Assembly: GCA_947460165.1 (NCBI GenBank)
Contig: CANHKH010000064.1
Span: 1 to 11,394 of the forward strand
DNA length: 11,394 nucleotides
Direction of reading: 5' to 3'
Source of the DNA: Comamonadaceae bacterium
GTDB taxonomy: Bacteria; Pseudomonadota; Gammaproteobacteria; Burkholderiales; Burkholderiaceae_C
In this document: positions 1 to 5,818 of the stretch, piece after piece
Layout: every line of letters starts with the position of its first letter
How positions within the stretch are numbered: position 1 is the stretch's first letter
The notes under the pieces: generated by a model
Told to the model about the DNA's origin: nothing
Seen by the model: only the letters and a program-made list of their open reading frames with translations
The model's database searches: none
Program-made: the position numbers and the translations under genes

Positions 1-997
1 AGAACTCCTCCGCGCTTAAAAACAGCGCTTCGGGCGGCAGGGCGGGGCGGTCGGGCGCGCCTTGCACCAGGCGGTAGCGCTCGCGGGTGTCTTGCCAAAA
101 GCGCTGAAAGGCCGGCTCCAAGTCGCCGTGCAGCACCAAGGTGGCTTCGTCGGGTCGGCTGCCCAGGTAGTCAAAAAAGGTGGCGGTGTTTTCAAAAAAC
201 AGCGGCAGGTAGTACTCAATGCCGGCCGTGGCCACGCCGTTGCCCATGTCTTTGTAAATGCGGCTTTTGGTCGGATCGCCCTCGAGCAACTCGCGCCAGC
301 GGCTGCGAAAGCGGCCGCGCGCGGCCTCGTCCATGGGGAACTCGCGGCCGGGCAAAAGCCGCACCTCGGGCACGGGGTAGAGGCTGCGCTGGCTGTCTGG
401 GTCAAAGGTGCGTATGGAGTCGACCTCGTCGTCAAACAAATCCACCCTGAAAGGCACCAGCGAGCCCATGGGGAACAAATCAATCAGGCCGCCGCGCACG
501 GCGTACTCGCCGGGGCTGACCACCTGCGTGACGTGGCTGTAACCGGCCAGCGTGAGCTGGGCGCGCAGCTTGGCCTCGTCGAGCTTTTGCTTGACCTTGA
601 ATTCAAAGGTGTAGCCGGCCAAAAAGCTGGGCGGCGCCAGGCGGTACAGCGCCGTGGTGGCCGGCACGATGACCACGTCGGCGCCTTGCTCGGCGTCGCG
701 CTGGTTGATGCGCCACAGCGTGGCCAGCCGCTCGCTGATGAGGTCTTGGTGCGGGGAAAAGCTGTCGTAGGGCAGGGTTTCCCAGTCGGGGAACAGCGCG
801 CAGCGCAGCGTGGGCTCGAAAAACGGCAGCTCACCCAGCAGGCGCTGCGCGGTGCTGGCGTCTGGCGTGACGATGGCGGTCAGCCTGCCCGCTTCTTTGT
901 CCCGCAGGGCCAGGCCCGCCAGCAGCAGCGCGTCGCTGGAGGCCACGGGTTGCGGCAGGGTGTAGCGCTTGGCCAGAGAAAGTTTGGGCAGGTCCAT
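1..997 (-). CDS. mfd: Mfd transcription-repair coupling factor, N-terminal part (3' end off the left edge)
   Basis: Mfd recognises RNA polymerase stalled at DNA damage, displaces it with an ATP-driven translocase and recruits UvrA for excision repair in the cytoplasm. Only about the first 332 residues lie in the window. These should cover the UvrB-like D1a/D2/D1b modules, including the UvrA-binding region. The polymerase-interaction, helicase and C-terminal domains lie beyond the edge. Recognisable family stretches are FPDWETLPYDSFSPHQD at about residues 68-84, then SPGEYAVRGGLIDLFP and the segment FDPDSQRS. The start is placed at the ATG ending at 997 because the protein then begins MDLPKLSLAKRY. 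An in-frame ATG at 1015 would add six residues (MAPHPP). Neither has a convincing ribosome binding site. Divergent from ispD; the 5' region has a hairpin and long G/C homopolymers. Confidence 0.93.
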   Translation of the reverse strand, partial: MDLPKLSLAKRYTLPQPVASSDALLLAGLALRDKEAGRLTAIVTPDASTAQRLLGELPFFEPTLRCALFPDWETLPYDSFSPHQDLISERLATLWRINQRDAEQGADVVIVPATTALYRLAPPSFLAGYTFEFKVKQKLDEAKLRAQLTLAGYSHVTQVVSPGEYAVRGGLIDLFPMGSLVPFRVDLFDDEVDSIRTFDPDSQRSLYPVPEVRLLPGREFPMDEAARGRFRSRWRELLEGDPTKSRIYKDMGNGVATAGIEYYLPLFFENTATFFDYLGSRPDEATLVLHGDLEPAFQRFWQDTRERYRLVQGAPDRPALPPEALFLSAEEF

Positions 998-1031
998 GGG
1001 GGGGTGGGGGGCCATCGCCAGGGCGAGGGGG
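998..1031 (+). other. Dense G-tract cluster at the mfd start
   Basis: On the plus strand, which is the template strand for mfd, there are guanine runs of 7 (998-1004), 6 (1006-1011), 3 (1021-1023) and 5 (1027-1031) within 34 bases. This is compatible with G-quadruplex formation, although one loop would be about 9 bases long. The C7 run on the coding strand directly abuts the chosen mfd ATG and lies between two in-frame ATG codons. Sequence observation only; no function is known. Confidence 0.4.
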
Positions 1032-1065
1032 CCGCAAGTGCTGGGTGAGCGCAGAAAACACGAAA

Positions 1066-1089
1066 ACCCCACACTGAAAGGTGTGGGGT
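1066..1089 (-). terminator. Perfect hairpin followed by TTTT, reading toward mfd
   Basis: CCCCACAC (1067-1074) pairs perfectly with GTGTGGGG (1081-1088) around the loop TGAAAG, and one extra A-T pair closes the stem. Read on the minus strand the stem is followed by TTTTCG, so it looks like a weak intrinsic terminator pointing into mfd. It could be an attenuator or 5' stabilising stem in the mfd leader. It could also be a stop for antisense transcription coming leftward through ispF-ispD. The T-run is short, so the terminator role is uncertain. Confidence 0.45.
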
Positions 1090-1098
1090 GGTGGCGTG

Positions 1099-1108
1099 AT
1101 TTTAGAAT
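1099..1108. promoter_or_regulatory. Overlapping divergent -10-like hexamers for ispD (+) and mfd (-)
   Basis: TAGAAT at 1103-1108 on the plus strand lies 9 bases before the ispD ATG. TAAAAT on the minus strand (plus 1099-1104) matches the sigma-70 -10 consensus at five of six positions and could serve mfd. The two hexamers share two bases. No good -35 hexamer is visible for either direction. If used, the ispD transcript would start about 3 bases before its ATG, and the mfd transcript would start just upstream of the hairpin at 1066-1089. Confidence 0.45.
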
Positions 1109-1117
1109 CTCCCGCTC

Positions 1118-1927
1118 ATGTCTGCATTTCCCAAACCGCATGGCACCTTGCCAGCCGACACACTTGCTGCCTCACCTGCTCGTTGCTTTGCCCTGATCCC
1201 CAGCGCCGGGGTGGGCGCGCGGGCGCGCAGCGAGGGCCAGCCGGCCTGGCCCAAGCAATACCAAACCCTGTGCGGCCGGCCCGTGCTGGCCCACACCTTG
1301 GCCGCTTTTGCGGCTCTGGGCCCCGCGCTCAGCGCTGTGGCCGTGGTGCTCTCGCCCGAGGACAGCGTGTGGGCCGAGGTGATGCCTGAGCTTGCGGCGC
1401 CAACTGCGGGCCAGGCCGTGACCTTGCTGCGCTGCGGCGGCGCCACGCGGGCCGACTCTGTGCGTCAGGGCCTGGCGGCCTGGTGCGCGCTGCCCGGTGG
1501 CCCCCGGCCGCGGGACTGGGTGCTGGTGCACGATGCGGCGCGCTGCCTGGTGACCCCCGCGCAAATTCAGGCCTTGATGGCCGCCTGCCTGGACGACGCC
1601 GTGGGCGGCCTGCTGGCGCTGCCGCTGGCCGACACGCTCAAGACCGAGCTCCATGGCCGCGTCAGCCACACCCTGGAGCGCGCGCACAAGTGGCTGGCGC
1701 AGACGCCGCAAATGTTTCGCTTTGGCGCGCTGGCCCAAGCGCTGGAGGCGGCCGCCGCCCAGGGCCTGGCCGTGACCGACGAGGCCAGCGCCATGGAAGC
1801 CCAAGGTCTGGCGCCGCGCTTGGTGGCCGGCAGTGCGCACAATTTCAAAATCACCTACCCCCAAGACTTCCAGTTGGCCGAGGCGGTGCTGCGCGCCCGC
1901 GAACTGCCCCCGAAAGACCTGACATGA
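1118..1927 (+). CDS. ispD: 2-C-methyl-D-erythritol 4-phosphate cytidylyltransferase
   Basis: IspD joins CTP and 2-C-methyl-D-erythritol 4-phosphate to give CDP-methylerythritol plus pyrophosphate, the third step of the MEP isoprenoid pathway, in the cytoplasm. The 269-residue product shows the nucleotide-binding loop SAGVGAR (29-35) and PKQY with Lys46. It also shows VLVHDAAR, a DTLK segment matching the family's DTxK, the AQTPQMFR motif, TDEASAME, and NFKITYPQDF near the C-terminus. It is longer than the roughly 236-residue E. coli enzyme. The extra length is mainly an N-terminal extension of about 20 residues and about four residues between the glycine loop and PKQY. The ATG at 1118 has no ribosome binding site but follows a TAGAAT hexamer closely, suggesting a leaderless message. 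Its stop overlaps the ispF start (ATGA), so translation is probably coupled. Confidence 0.95.
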   Translation: MSAFPKPHGTLPADTLAASPARCFALIPSAGVGARARSEGQPAWPKQYQTLCGRPVLAHTLAAFAALGPALSAVAVVLSPEDSVWAEVMPELAAPTAGQAVTLLRCGGATRADSVRQGLAAWCALPGGPRPRDWVLVHDAARCLVTPAQIQALMAACLDDAVGGLLALPLADTLKTELHGRVSHTLERAHKWLAQTPQMFRFGALAQALEAAAAQGLAVTDEASAMEAQGLAPRLVAGSAHNFKITYPQDFQLAEAVLRARELPPKDLT

Positions 1928-2433
1928 ACCAGCCTGTCCCTGTGTCACCGCCTCTGGCTTTTCGCATCGGCGAGGGCTGGGACACGCACGCGCTGGTGGC
2001 GGGCCGACCGCTCATGCTGGGCGGCGTGCAGGTGCCGCACGACAAGGGCTTGCTGGGCCATTCAGATGCCGATGTGTTGCTCCACGCCATCACCGATGCG
2101 CTGCTGGGCGCGGCGGGCTTGGGTGACATTGGCCGCCACTTTCCGGACACCGATGCGCGCTTCAAAGGGGCGGACTCCCTGGTGCTGCTGGTCGAGGCCG
2201 CCGCCCGCGTGCATGCCGCAGGCTGGCGCATAGGCAACATTGACAGCACCATCGTGGCGCAAGCGCCCAAGCTGGCGCCGCACATCCCGGCCATGCAAGC
2301 GCGCGTGGCCCAGGCGCTGGGGCTGGCGCCTGCGCAGGTCAACGTCAAAGCCAAGACGGCCGAAAAAATGGGGCCTGTGGGCGAGGGCCTGAGCATGGAG
2401 GCGCGGGCCGTGCTTTTGTTGCTGCCGGCCTGA
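1924..2433 (+). CDS. ispF: 2-C-methyl-D-erythritol 2,4-cyclodiphosphate synthase
   Basis: IspF cyclises CDP-methylerythritol 2-phosphate to methylerythritol 2,4-cyclodiphosphate with release of CMP, the fifth step of the MEP pathway; it works as a trimer with bound divalent metal. The 169-residue protein has the expected length plus a short N-terminal extension. Metal ligands are visible as Asp20 and His22 in GWDTHAL and His54 in ADVLLHAITDALLG. The loop GHSDAD (45-50) and the segments GDIGRHFPDTD and KAKTAEKMG are classic for the family. The start ATG overlaps the ispD stop by four bases, so it should be co-transcribed and coupled to ispD. The stop lies only 10 bases from the stop of the convergent histidine kinase gene, leaving no space for a terminator between them. 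Confidence 0.96.
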   Translation: MNQPVPVSPPLAFRIGEGWDTHALVAGRPLMLGGVQVPHDKGLLGHSDADVLLHAITDALLGAAGLGDIGRHFPDTDARFKGADSLVLLVEAAARVHAAGWRIGNIDSTIVAQAPKLAPHIPAMQARVAQALGLAPAQVNVKAKTAEKMGPVGEGLSMEARAVLLLLPA

Positions 2434-2443
2434 GGCGACAGCT

Positions 2444-3874
2444 TCATGCCCGGCGCAGCCGGATTTGCGCACACAAGCCTCCGGAGGCCGCCGCGCTCAG
2501 GCTGAAGCCGCCGCCCATGCGCAGCACACTGGCCTCTACGATGGCCAGGCCCAGGCCAGAGCCGGCCGTTTGGTTGCGCGATGCGTCGGCCCTGAAAAAA
2601 GGCCGGGTCAGCTGTCTCAGCACTGGCTCGGCCACCCCCGGCCCTTGATCGGCCAGTGTGATGATCACCCAGGCCTTGGTGGCTGTGGCCTGGATGTGGA
2701 CGCGGCAGACCTGGTCGCTGCTGCGCCCATAACGCCGTGCGTTTTCCAGCAGGTTGGACAGCACCCTGAGCAACTCCACCGGGTCGGCCAGCACCTGCAG
2801 GCCCGCTGGCAACTCCCGCACAATGTGCATGGACGCATCTTGCGCGAAGGCAAAGGCGGCCCGCTCCACCATGGCTTTGAGCGGGACGAGCTCCAGGTGG
2901 GTGACTTGCGGCCGGGCATAGTCTAAAAATTTGTGGATGATGGCGTCGAGTTGCGCGATGTCGTCGGCCATGTGGGCGCGTGCGAGTGGATCGGTGACGC
3001 TGATTTCGGTGTCCAGACGCAGTCGGGCCAGCGGTGTGCGCAGGTCGTGCGAGATGCCCGCGAGCATGAGGGCACGGTCGTACTCCATCTTGGACAGTTG
3101 CGCGGCCATGCGGTTAAAGCCGATGTTGACCTCGCGAATTTCAGTGGTGGCGGCCCGCTCGTCGAGCAGCTTGGCGTCGAACTGGCCGCTGCGCAGCCGC
3201 AGGGTGGCCAGACTCAGCTGCCTCAACGGTCGGTTGATGATGCGGGCCATCATGGCCGCGCCCAGCAGCGACAGCAGGCCTGCCGTGGCCAGCCAGGTCA
3301 GCCAGGTGCTGTTGTGCGTGGGTTGCAGCCGGGCGTCGTCGGCCTGCAGCCAGTAAAAATCGCTTTCGATGGTAAAGCCCACCCAAAAGCCTTTTCGACC
3401 GTTGACCGAGGACGCGATCACGGTGCCCGGACCCAGCTTTTGCATGATCTCGCGCACCACGCCCCCGTCGCCACCCGTGGCGGCCAGCGGCACAAAGCGG
3501 TCTGCGGGATGGCGCAGCACAATGTTCAAGGCCTCCTCGTCGGCCAGGGCCTGGATCATCGACAAACGGGCAATGGCGTCTGAGTGGCTCAAGCTGGCCC
3601 GGCTGAGTTTGACCAGCGAGCCCAGTTGTTGAGCGTTTTGCAGCGACTGTGGCCGACCTTCAAGAATGCGAAAAATCTGCAGCCAAATCACCAGCGAGAA
3701 CAGCAGCAGCACAGACAACAAGAAAAACGTGCGCCAAAACAAGCTCAGGCTGTGCCTGGGTGGCAGCAGGCCAGGCGCATCGGGCTGGCCAGGTCCCACC
3801 AAGCCTGGCCTGGACAGCCAAGCTGCATATTTGCGCCAGTTGCTCAGGCACTGGCCTGCGGGCGCGCCCTTCAC
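2444..3874 (-). CDS. envZ: EnvZ-like sensor histidine kinase
   Basis: Inner-membrane sensor kinase, partner of the OmpR-like regulator encoded just upstream on the same strand. With the GTG at 3874 as start the product has 476 residues. It has a cytoplasmic lead of about 45 residues, a first membrane helix at about 47-69 and a periplasmic sensor segment at about 70-188. A second helix (189-211) is followed by a HAMP linker to about 265. The phosphoacceptor His276 is in GISHDLRTPL. The ATP-binding domain has an N box (SNLLENARRYG, Asn378), DQGPGV (G1), RPFFRAD (F box) and GSGLGLAI (438-445, G2). No in-frame ATG exists before the first helix. GTG 3874 is the only standard start between the regulator stop and TTG/GTG codons near residue 25, and it overlaps the stop of a 29-codon ORF. 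The symbol follows family and context; the signal sensed is unknown. Confidence 0.85.
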   Translation of the reverse strand: MKGAPAGQCLSNWRKYAAWLSRPGLVGPGQPDAPGLLPPRHSLSLFWRTFFLLSVLLLFSLVIWLQIFRILEGRPQSLQNAQQLGSLVKLSRASLSHSDAIARLSMIQALADEEALNIVLRHPADRFVPLAATGGDGGVVREIMQKLGPGTVIASSVNGRKGFWVGFTIESDFYWLQADDARLQPTHNSTWLTWLATAGLLSLLGAAMMARIINRPLRQLSLATLRLRSGQFDAKLLDERAATTEIREVNIGFNRMAAQLSKMEYDRALMLAGISHDLRTPLARLRLDTEISVTDPLARAHMADDIAQLDAIIHKFLDYARPQVTHLELVPLKAMVERAAFAFAQDASMHIVRELPAGLQVLADPVELLRVLSNLLENARRYGRSSDQVCRVHIQATATKAWVIITLADQGPGVAEPVLRQLTRPFFRADASRNQTAGSGLGLAIVEASVLRMGGGFSLSAAASGGLCAQIRLRRA

Positions 3875-3960
3875 CTGCGGACCGCCGGGGCCGCCTGAGC
3901 CGGGCGCGCGCGGCCCAGCGCAGGCCGGGCGCCGTCGGTGTGCAGGCTCAAATGGCGCAT
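3871..3960 (-). CDS. Possible 29-residue ORF between ompR and envZ
   Basis: An ATG at 3960 opens a frame of 29 codons beginning MRHLSLHTDGARP and rich in Ala, Arg and Pro. Its TGA (3873-3871) overlaps the GTG start proposed for the kinase as GTGA, the arrangement seen in translationally coupled genes. No strong ribosome binding site is visible and the peptide resembles no family I know. It may be a coupling leader, the original kinase N-terminus in another frame, or chance in GC-rich DNA. Confidence 0.2.
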   Translation of the reverse strand: MRHLSLHTDGARPALGRARPAQAAPAVRR

Positions 3961-3983
3961 CACACGCGGGCTGCCTGCCGCGC

Positions 3984-4715
3984 TCAGGTGTTGCCGTCCG
4001 GCACGAACACATAACCCACGCCCCAGACCGTCTGGATGTAGCGTGGCATGGCCGCGTCCACTTCGATGAGTTTGCGCAGCCGTGAGACCTGCACGTCCAG
4101 ACTGCGGTCAAAGGGTTCAAACTCCCGGCCGCGCGCGAGTTGCGCGAGTTTTTCTCGCGACAGCGGCTGGCGCGGGTGGCGAACCAGGGTCTTGAGCATG
4201 GCAAATTCGCCGGTGGTCAGCGGCAAGTCGGCCCCGTTTTTATGCAAGGTGCGCAAGGCCATGTCAAAAGAAAAGGGGCCAAAGACCACCGCCTCTTGGT
4301 CGCTGGACGGCGCGCCCGGCACCTCCACCGGCGGCCTTCGGCGCAGCACGGCGTGGATGCGGGCCAGCAACTCGCGCGGGTTAAAGGGTTTGGCCAGGTA
4401 GTCGTCGGCACCGACTTCCAGGCCCACGATGCGGTCCACGTCCTCGCCCTTGGCTGTCAGCATGATGATGGGGGTCTTGTCGTTGGCCGCGCGCAGGCGC
4501 CTGCAGATCGACAGGCCGTCCTCGCCGGGCATCATGAGGTCAAGCACGATCAGATCGACCGCCTCGCGCAACATGATGCGGTTCAAGGCCTTGCTGTCTT
4601 CGGCCAGCATCACTTCAAAGCCCTCCTGGGCCAAATAGCGCCGCAGCAGGTCACGGATGCGGGCATCGTCGTCAAGGACCAAAATTTTGTCGGCTCGGGA
4701 GGATGGCTGTGACAT
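3984..4715 (-). CDS. ompR: OmpR-family response regulator
   Basis: Cytoplasmic DNA-binding regulator activated by the adjacent EnvZ-like kinase. The 243-residue protein has a receiver domain at about 9-125, with the acidic cluster Asp15-Asp17, phospho-acceptor Asp59 in VLDLMMPGEDG, Thr87 in MLTAKG and Lys109 in YLAKPFNP. A linker leads to a winged-helix domain at about 145-240 with RSLDVQVSRLRKLIE and QTVWGVGYVFVPDG. The last motif is almost that of enterobacterial OmpR. The ATG at 4715 is chosen because it gives a normal N-terminus; a GTG at 4754 would add 13 residues. No clear ribosome binding site precedes either. The kinase follows 109 bases downstream, so the two probably form one operon. 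A terminator at 4879-4905 separates it from the outer-membrane protein gene upstream. Targets cannot be told from the sequence. Confidence 0.92.
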   Translation of the reverse strand: MSQPSSRADKILVLDDDARIRDLLRRYLAQEGFEVMLAEDSKALNRIMLREAVDLIVLDLMMPGEDGLSICRRLRAANDKTPIIMLTAKGEDVDRIVGLEVGADDYLAKPFNPRELLARIHAVLRRRPPVEVPGAPSSDQEAVVFGPFSFDMALRTLHKNGADLPLTTGEFAMLKTLVRHPRQPLSREKLAQLARGREFEPFDRSLDVQVSRLRKLIEVDAAMPRYIQTVWGVGYVFVPDGNT

Positions 4716-4878
4716 GGTGGGTCTATCAATTCGCTTGTAACGAGGTCGATTCACAGGGTTTGAAACGCAAGCTCAAGGTGATGGCCGTCACCTCAGCAGC
4801 TGCTTGCAGCCTTGCCAGCCAGAACTTTTTCCTGGTGGTGTGAATGTGGTGGCGTGGCCAGGCCTGCCGTTCAAAGCC

Positions 4879-4905
4879 AAAAAAACGGCGCCCATGGGCG
4901 CCGTT
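4879..4905 (-). terminator. Rho-independent terminator of the outer-membrane protein gene
   Basis: A perfect 22-base palindrome (4884-4905, centred on CCATGG with flanking GGCGCC arms) is followed on the minus strand by a run of seven T (plus 4879-4885). This is a textbook leftward intrinsic terminator, about 130 bases after the stop of the beta-barrel protein gene. No T-run follows on the plus strand, so it acts in one direction only. Confidence 0.85.
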
Positions 4906-4914
4906 GTGATCCAA

Positions 4915-4982
4915 GGGCTGCTTGCAGCCCAGGCTTTGCGCCCGCAGCAACCCACAGGCAGGACCCCTGCGGGAGGGGGTCC
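4915..4982 (-). repeat. Inverted repeats in the 3' region of the outer-membrane protein gene
   Basis: Three pairings are visible: GGGCTGC with GCAGCCC (4915-4930), GGACCCC (4961-4967) with GGGGTCC (4976-4982), and CCCGCAG (4941-4947) with CTGCGGG (4967-4973). The last two cannot form fully together because the second arm of one lies in the loop of the other. No T-run follows any of them, so they are RNA structures rather than terminators in their own right. Confidence 0.5.
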
Positions 4983-5036
4983 ATTTGTCATTGCGGGCAT
5001 GGGCCTGCAAGCCTGGGGTGTCGGTCATGGGGCTGA

Positions 5037-5603
5037 TCAGTAGCGGTATTTCAGGCCCACCGAGGTGACATTGATATTTTCTTTGTCGCCGGCGAACTTC
5101 ACCCGAGAACGGTCGTACTGCAGCACGGCGGTGAGGTTTTGCGTGAAGTTAAAGTCCACGCCCACGCCATATGTCTCACCCCAGCCGTGGTCTTTCATGC
5201 CCAAGGCAGTTTCAGTGCGGCTGTACAGCCCGCCCAGCTTGCCAAACACGGAGAACGCCGGCGTCAGTGGCAGGCGGGCCACCGCGCTGAGGTTAAAGCC
5301 ATAAGCGTCGTTGCCGCTGTCGGAGCCAAAGTTGGTGGCGCCAAACTCCATGCCCCAGTTGGGGCTCCACATGCCGCCCATGTAGAGGCTGTAGGCATCG
5401 CCTTTGTGGCTGCCAGGGTAGTCGGTGCGCCCGGCATTCAAGCCCAGGTAGCGCCCGCCCGCAGGGGCGTACCAGGTGCCGTTGGCGTTCATGTCGTTGC
5501 CTGCAGTGGTCGAACTGCTCGATTGGGCCAGCGCATTGGCGCCCATGGCCAAGCTGGCGGTGGCCAGCACAATGCCAGAAAGCGCTCGGATTGATTTGCT
5601 CAC
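5037..5603 (-). CDS. Small outer-membrane beta-barrel protein (OmpA-like barrel)
   Basis: An exported 188-residue protein. Residues 1-26 form a signal peptide with a positive start, a hydrophobic core (IVLATASLAMGA) and an ALA cleavage site before Gln27. The rest shows alternating beta-strand segments typical of an eight-strand barrel, such as RYLGLNAGRTDY, YSLYMGGMW, FSVFGKLGGLYSRTE and YGVGVDFNF. It ends in a C-terminal aromatic residue (VGLKYRY), the usual signal for outer-membrane assembly. There is no peptidoglycan-binding domain. The start is GTG at 5603, supported by a strong ribosome binding site, AAGGAG, five bases upstream. It is monocistronic, ending in the terminator at 4879-4905. 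Its position just upstream of ompR invites the guess that OmpR controls it, but nothing in the sequence proves this. The exact function is unknown. Confidence 0.8.
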   Translation of the reverse strand: MSKSIRALSGIVLATASLAMGANALAQSSSSTTAGNDMNANGTWYAPAGGRYLGLNAGRTDYPGSHKGDAYSLYMGGMWSPNWGMEFGATNFGSDSGNDAYGFNLSAVARLPLTPAFSVFGKLGGLYSRTETALGMKDHGWGETYGVGVDFNFTQNLTAVLQYDRSRVKFAGDKENINVTSVGLKYRY

Positions 5604-5608
5604 GGTGA

Positions 5609-5614
5609 CTCCTT
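5609..5614 (-). promoter_or_regulatory. Ribosome binding site deciding the GTG start of the barrel protein
   Basis: AAGGAG on the minus strand lies five bases from the GTG at 5603. It is among the best ribosome binding sites in the window and fixes a non-ATG start that also gives a proper signal peptide. Confidence 0.8.
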
Positions 5615-5625
5615 GAAGGGGTGAA

Positions 5626-5653
5626 TCGATAGGATTTGTTGTTTCAACATCAA
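5626..5653 (-). promoter_or_regulatory. Possible promoter of the barrel protein gene
   Basis: On the minus strand TTGATG (plus 5648-5653) and TATCGA (plus 5626-5631) are 16 bases apart and lie 20-50 bases upstream of the GTG start. The match to sigma-70 consensus is four and three of six, so this is only a candidate. Confidence 0.3.
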
Positions 5654-5783
5654 CGGTGTCATTCTGTGAACCAAGTCAGGACTGCGCTGTCGGCGGTGTA
5701 GCGCGGCTCATGTAGGACGGCGCTGCCGGCTGTCCCTGCAGCCCGACTGTGGGTGGGCCAGGGGGGCGCCAACCCCCAAAAAA

Positions 5784-5811
5784 TTGGCAGGTCATGGGGT
5801 CACGGCACAAT
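5784..5811 (+). promoter_or_regulatory. Promoter of the amidohydrolase/oxidoreductase pair, nearly leaderless
   Basis: TTGGCA (5784-5789, five of six to consensus) and CACAAT (5806-5811, four of six) are separated by 16 bases. The expected transcription start is about 5817-5819, at the ATG itself (5819). No ribosome binding site is present upstream, which agrees with a leaderless message. Confidence 0.5.
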
Positions 5812-5818
5812 CTGCTGC

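Larger units (their letters stand above)
4716..5036. other. 321-bp intergenic region between ompR and the outer-membrane protein gene
   Basis: No convincing gene is present; open frames here are short and unlike any protein I know. The right half (4879-5036) is the structured 3' region of the leftward outer-membrane protein gene, with several inverted repeats ending in an intrinsic terminator. The left half (4716-4878) should carry the ompR promoter, but I see no hexamer pair good enough to name. Confidence 0.6.

Noticed and set aside
62..1048. 328-codon plus-strand frame across mfd
   Set aside because: It is the antisense shadow of mfd; the minus-strand frame gives a clear Mfd N-terminus.
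1172..1948. 258-codon minus-strand frame across ispD
   Set aside because: Antisense shadow of a clear ispD; composition is Gly/His/Gln-rich with no family features.
3875..4204. N-terminal extension of the kinase frame up to an ATG at 4204
   Set aside because: It would overlap the winged-helix domain of the response regulator by more than 200 bases, and its sequence looks like an out-of-frame reading of that gene.
4804..5043. Short open frames in the ompR-barrel gene spacer
   Set aside because: They run through the terminator and inverted repeats, lack ribosome binding sites and resemble no protein.
5753..5818. In-frame ATG at 5753 as start of the amidohydrolase
   Set aside because: The extra 22 residues are not typical of the family, and the segment carries the probable promoter; the ATG at 5819 fits better.
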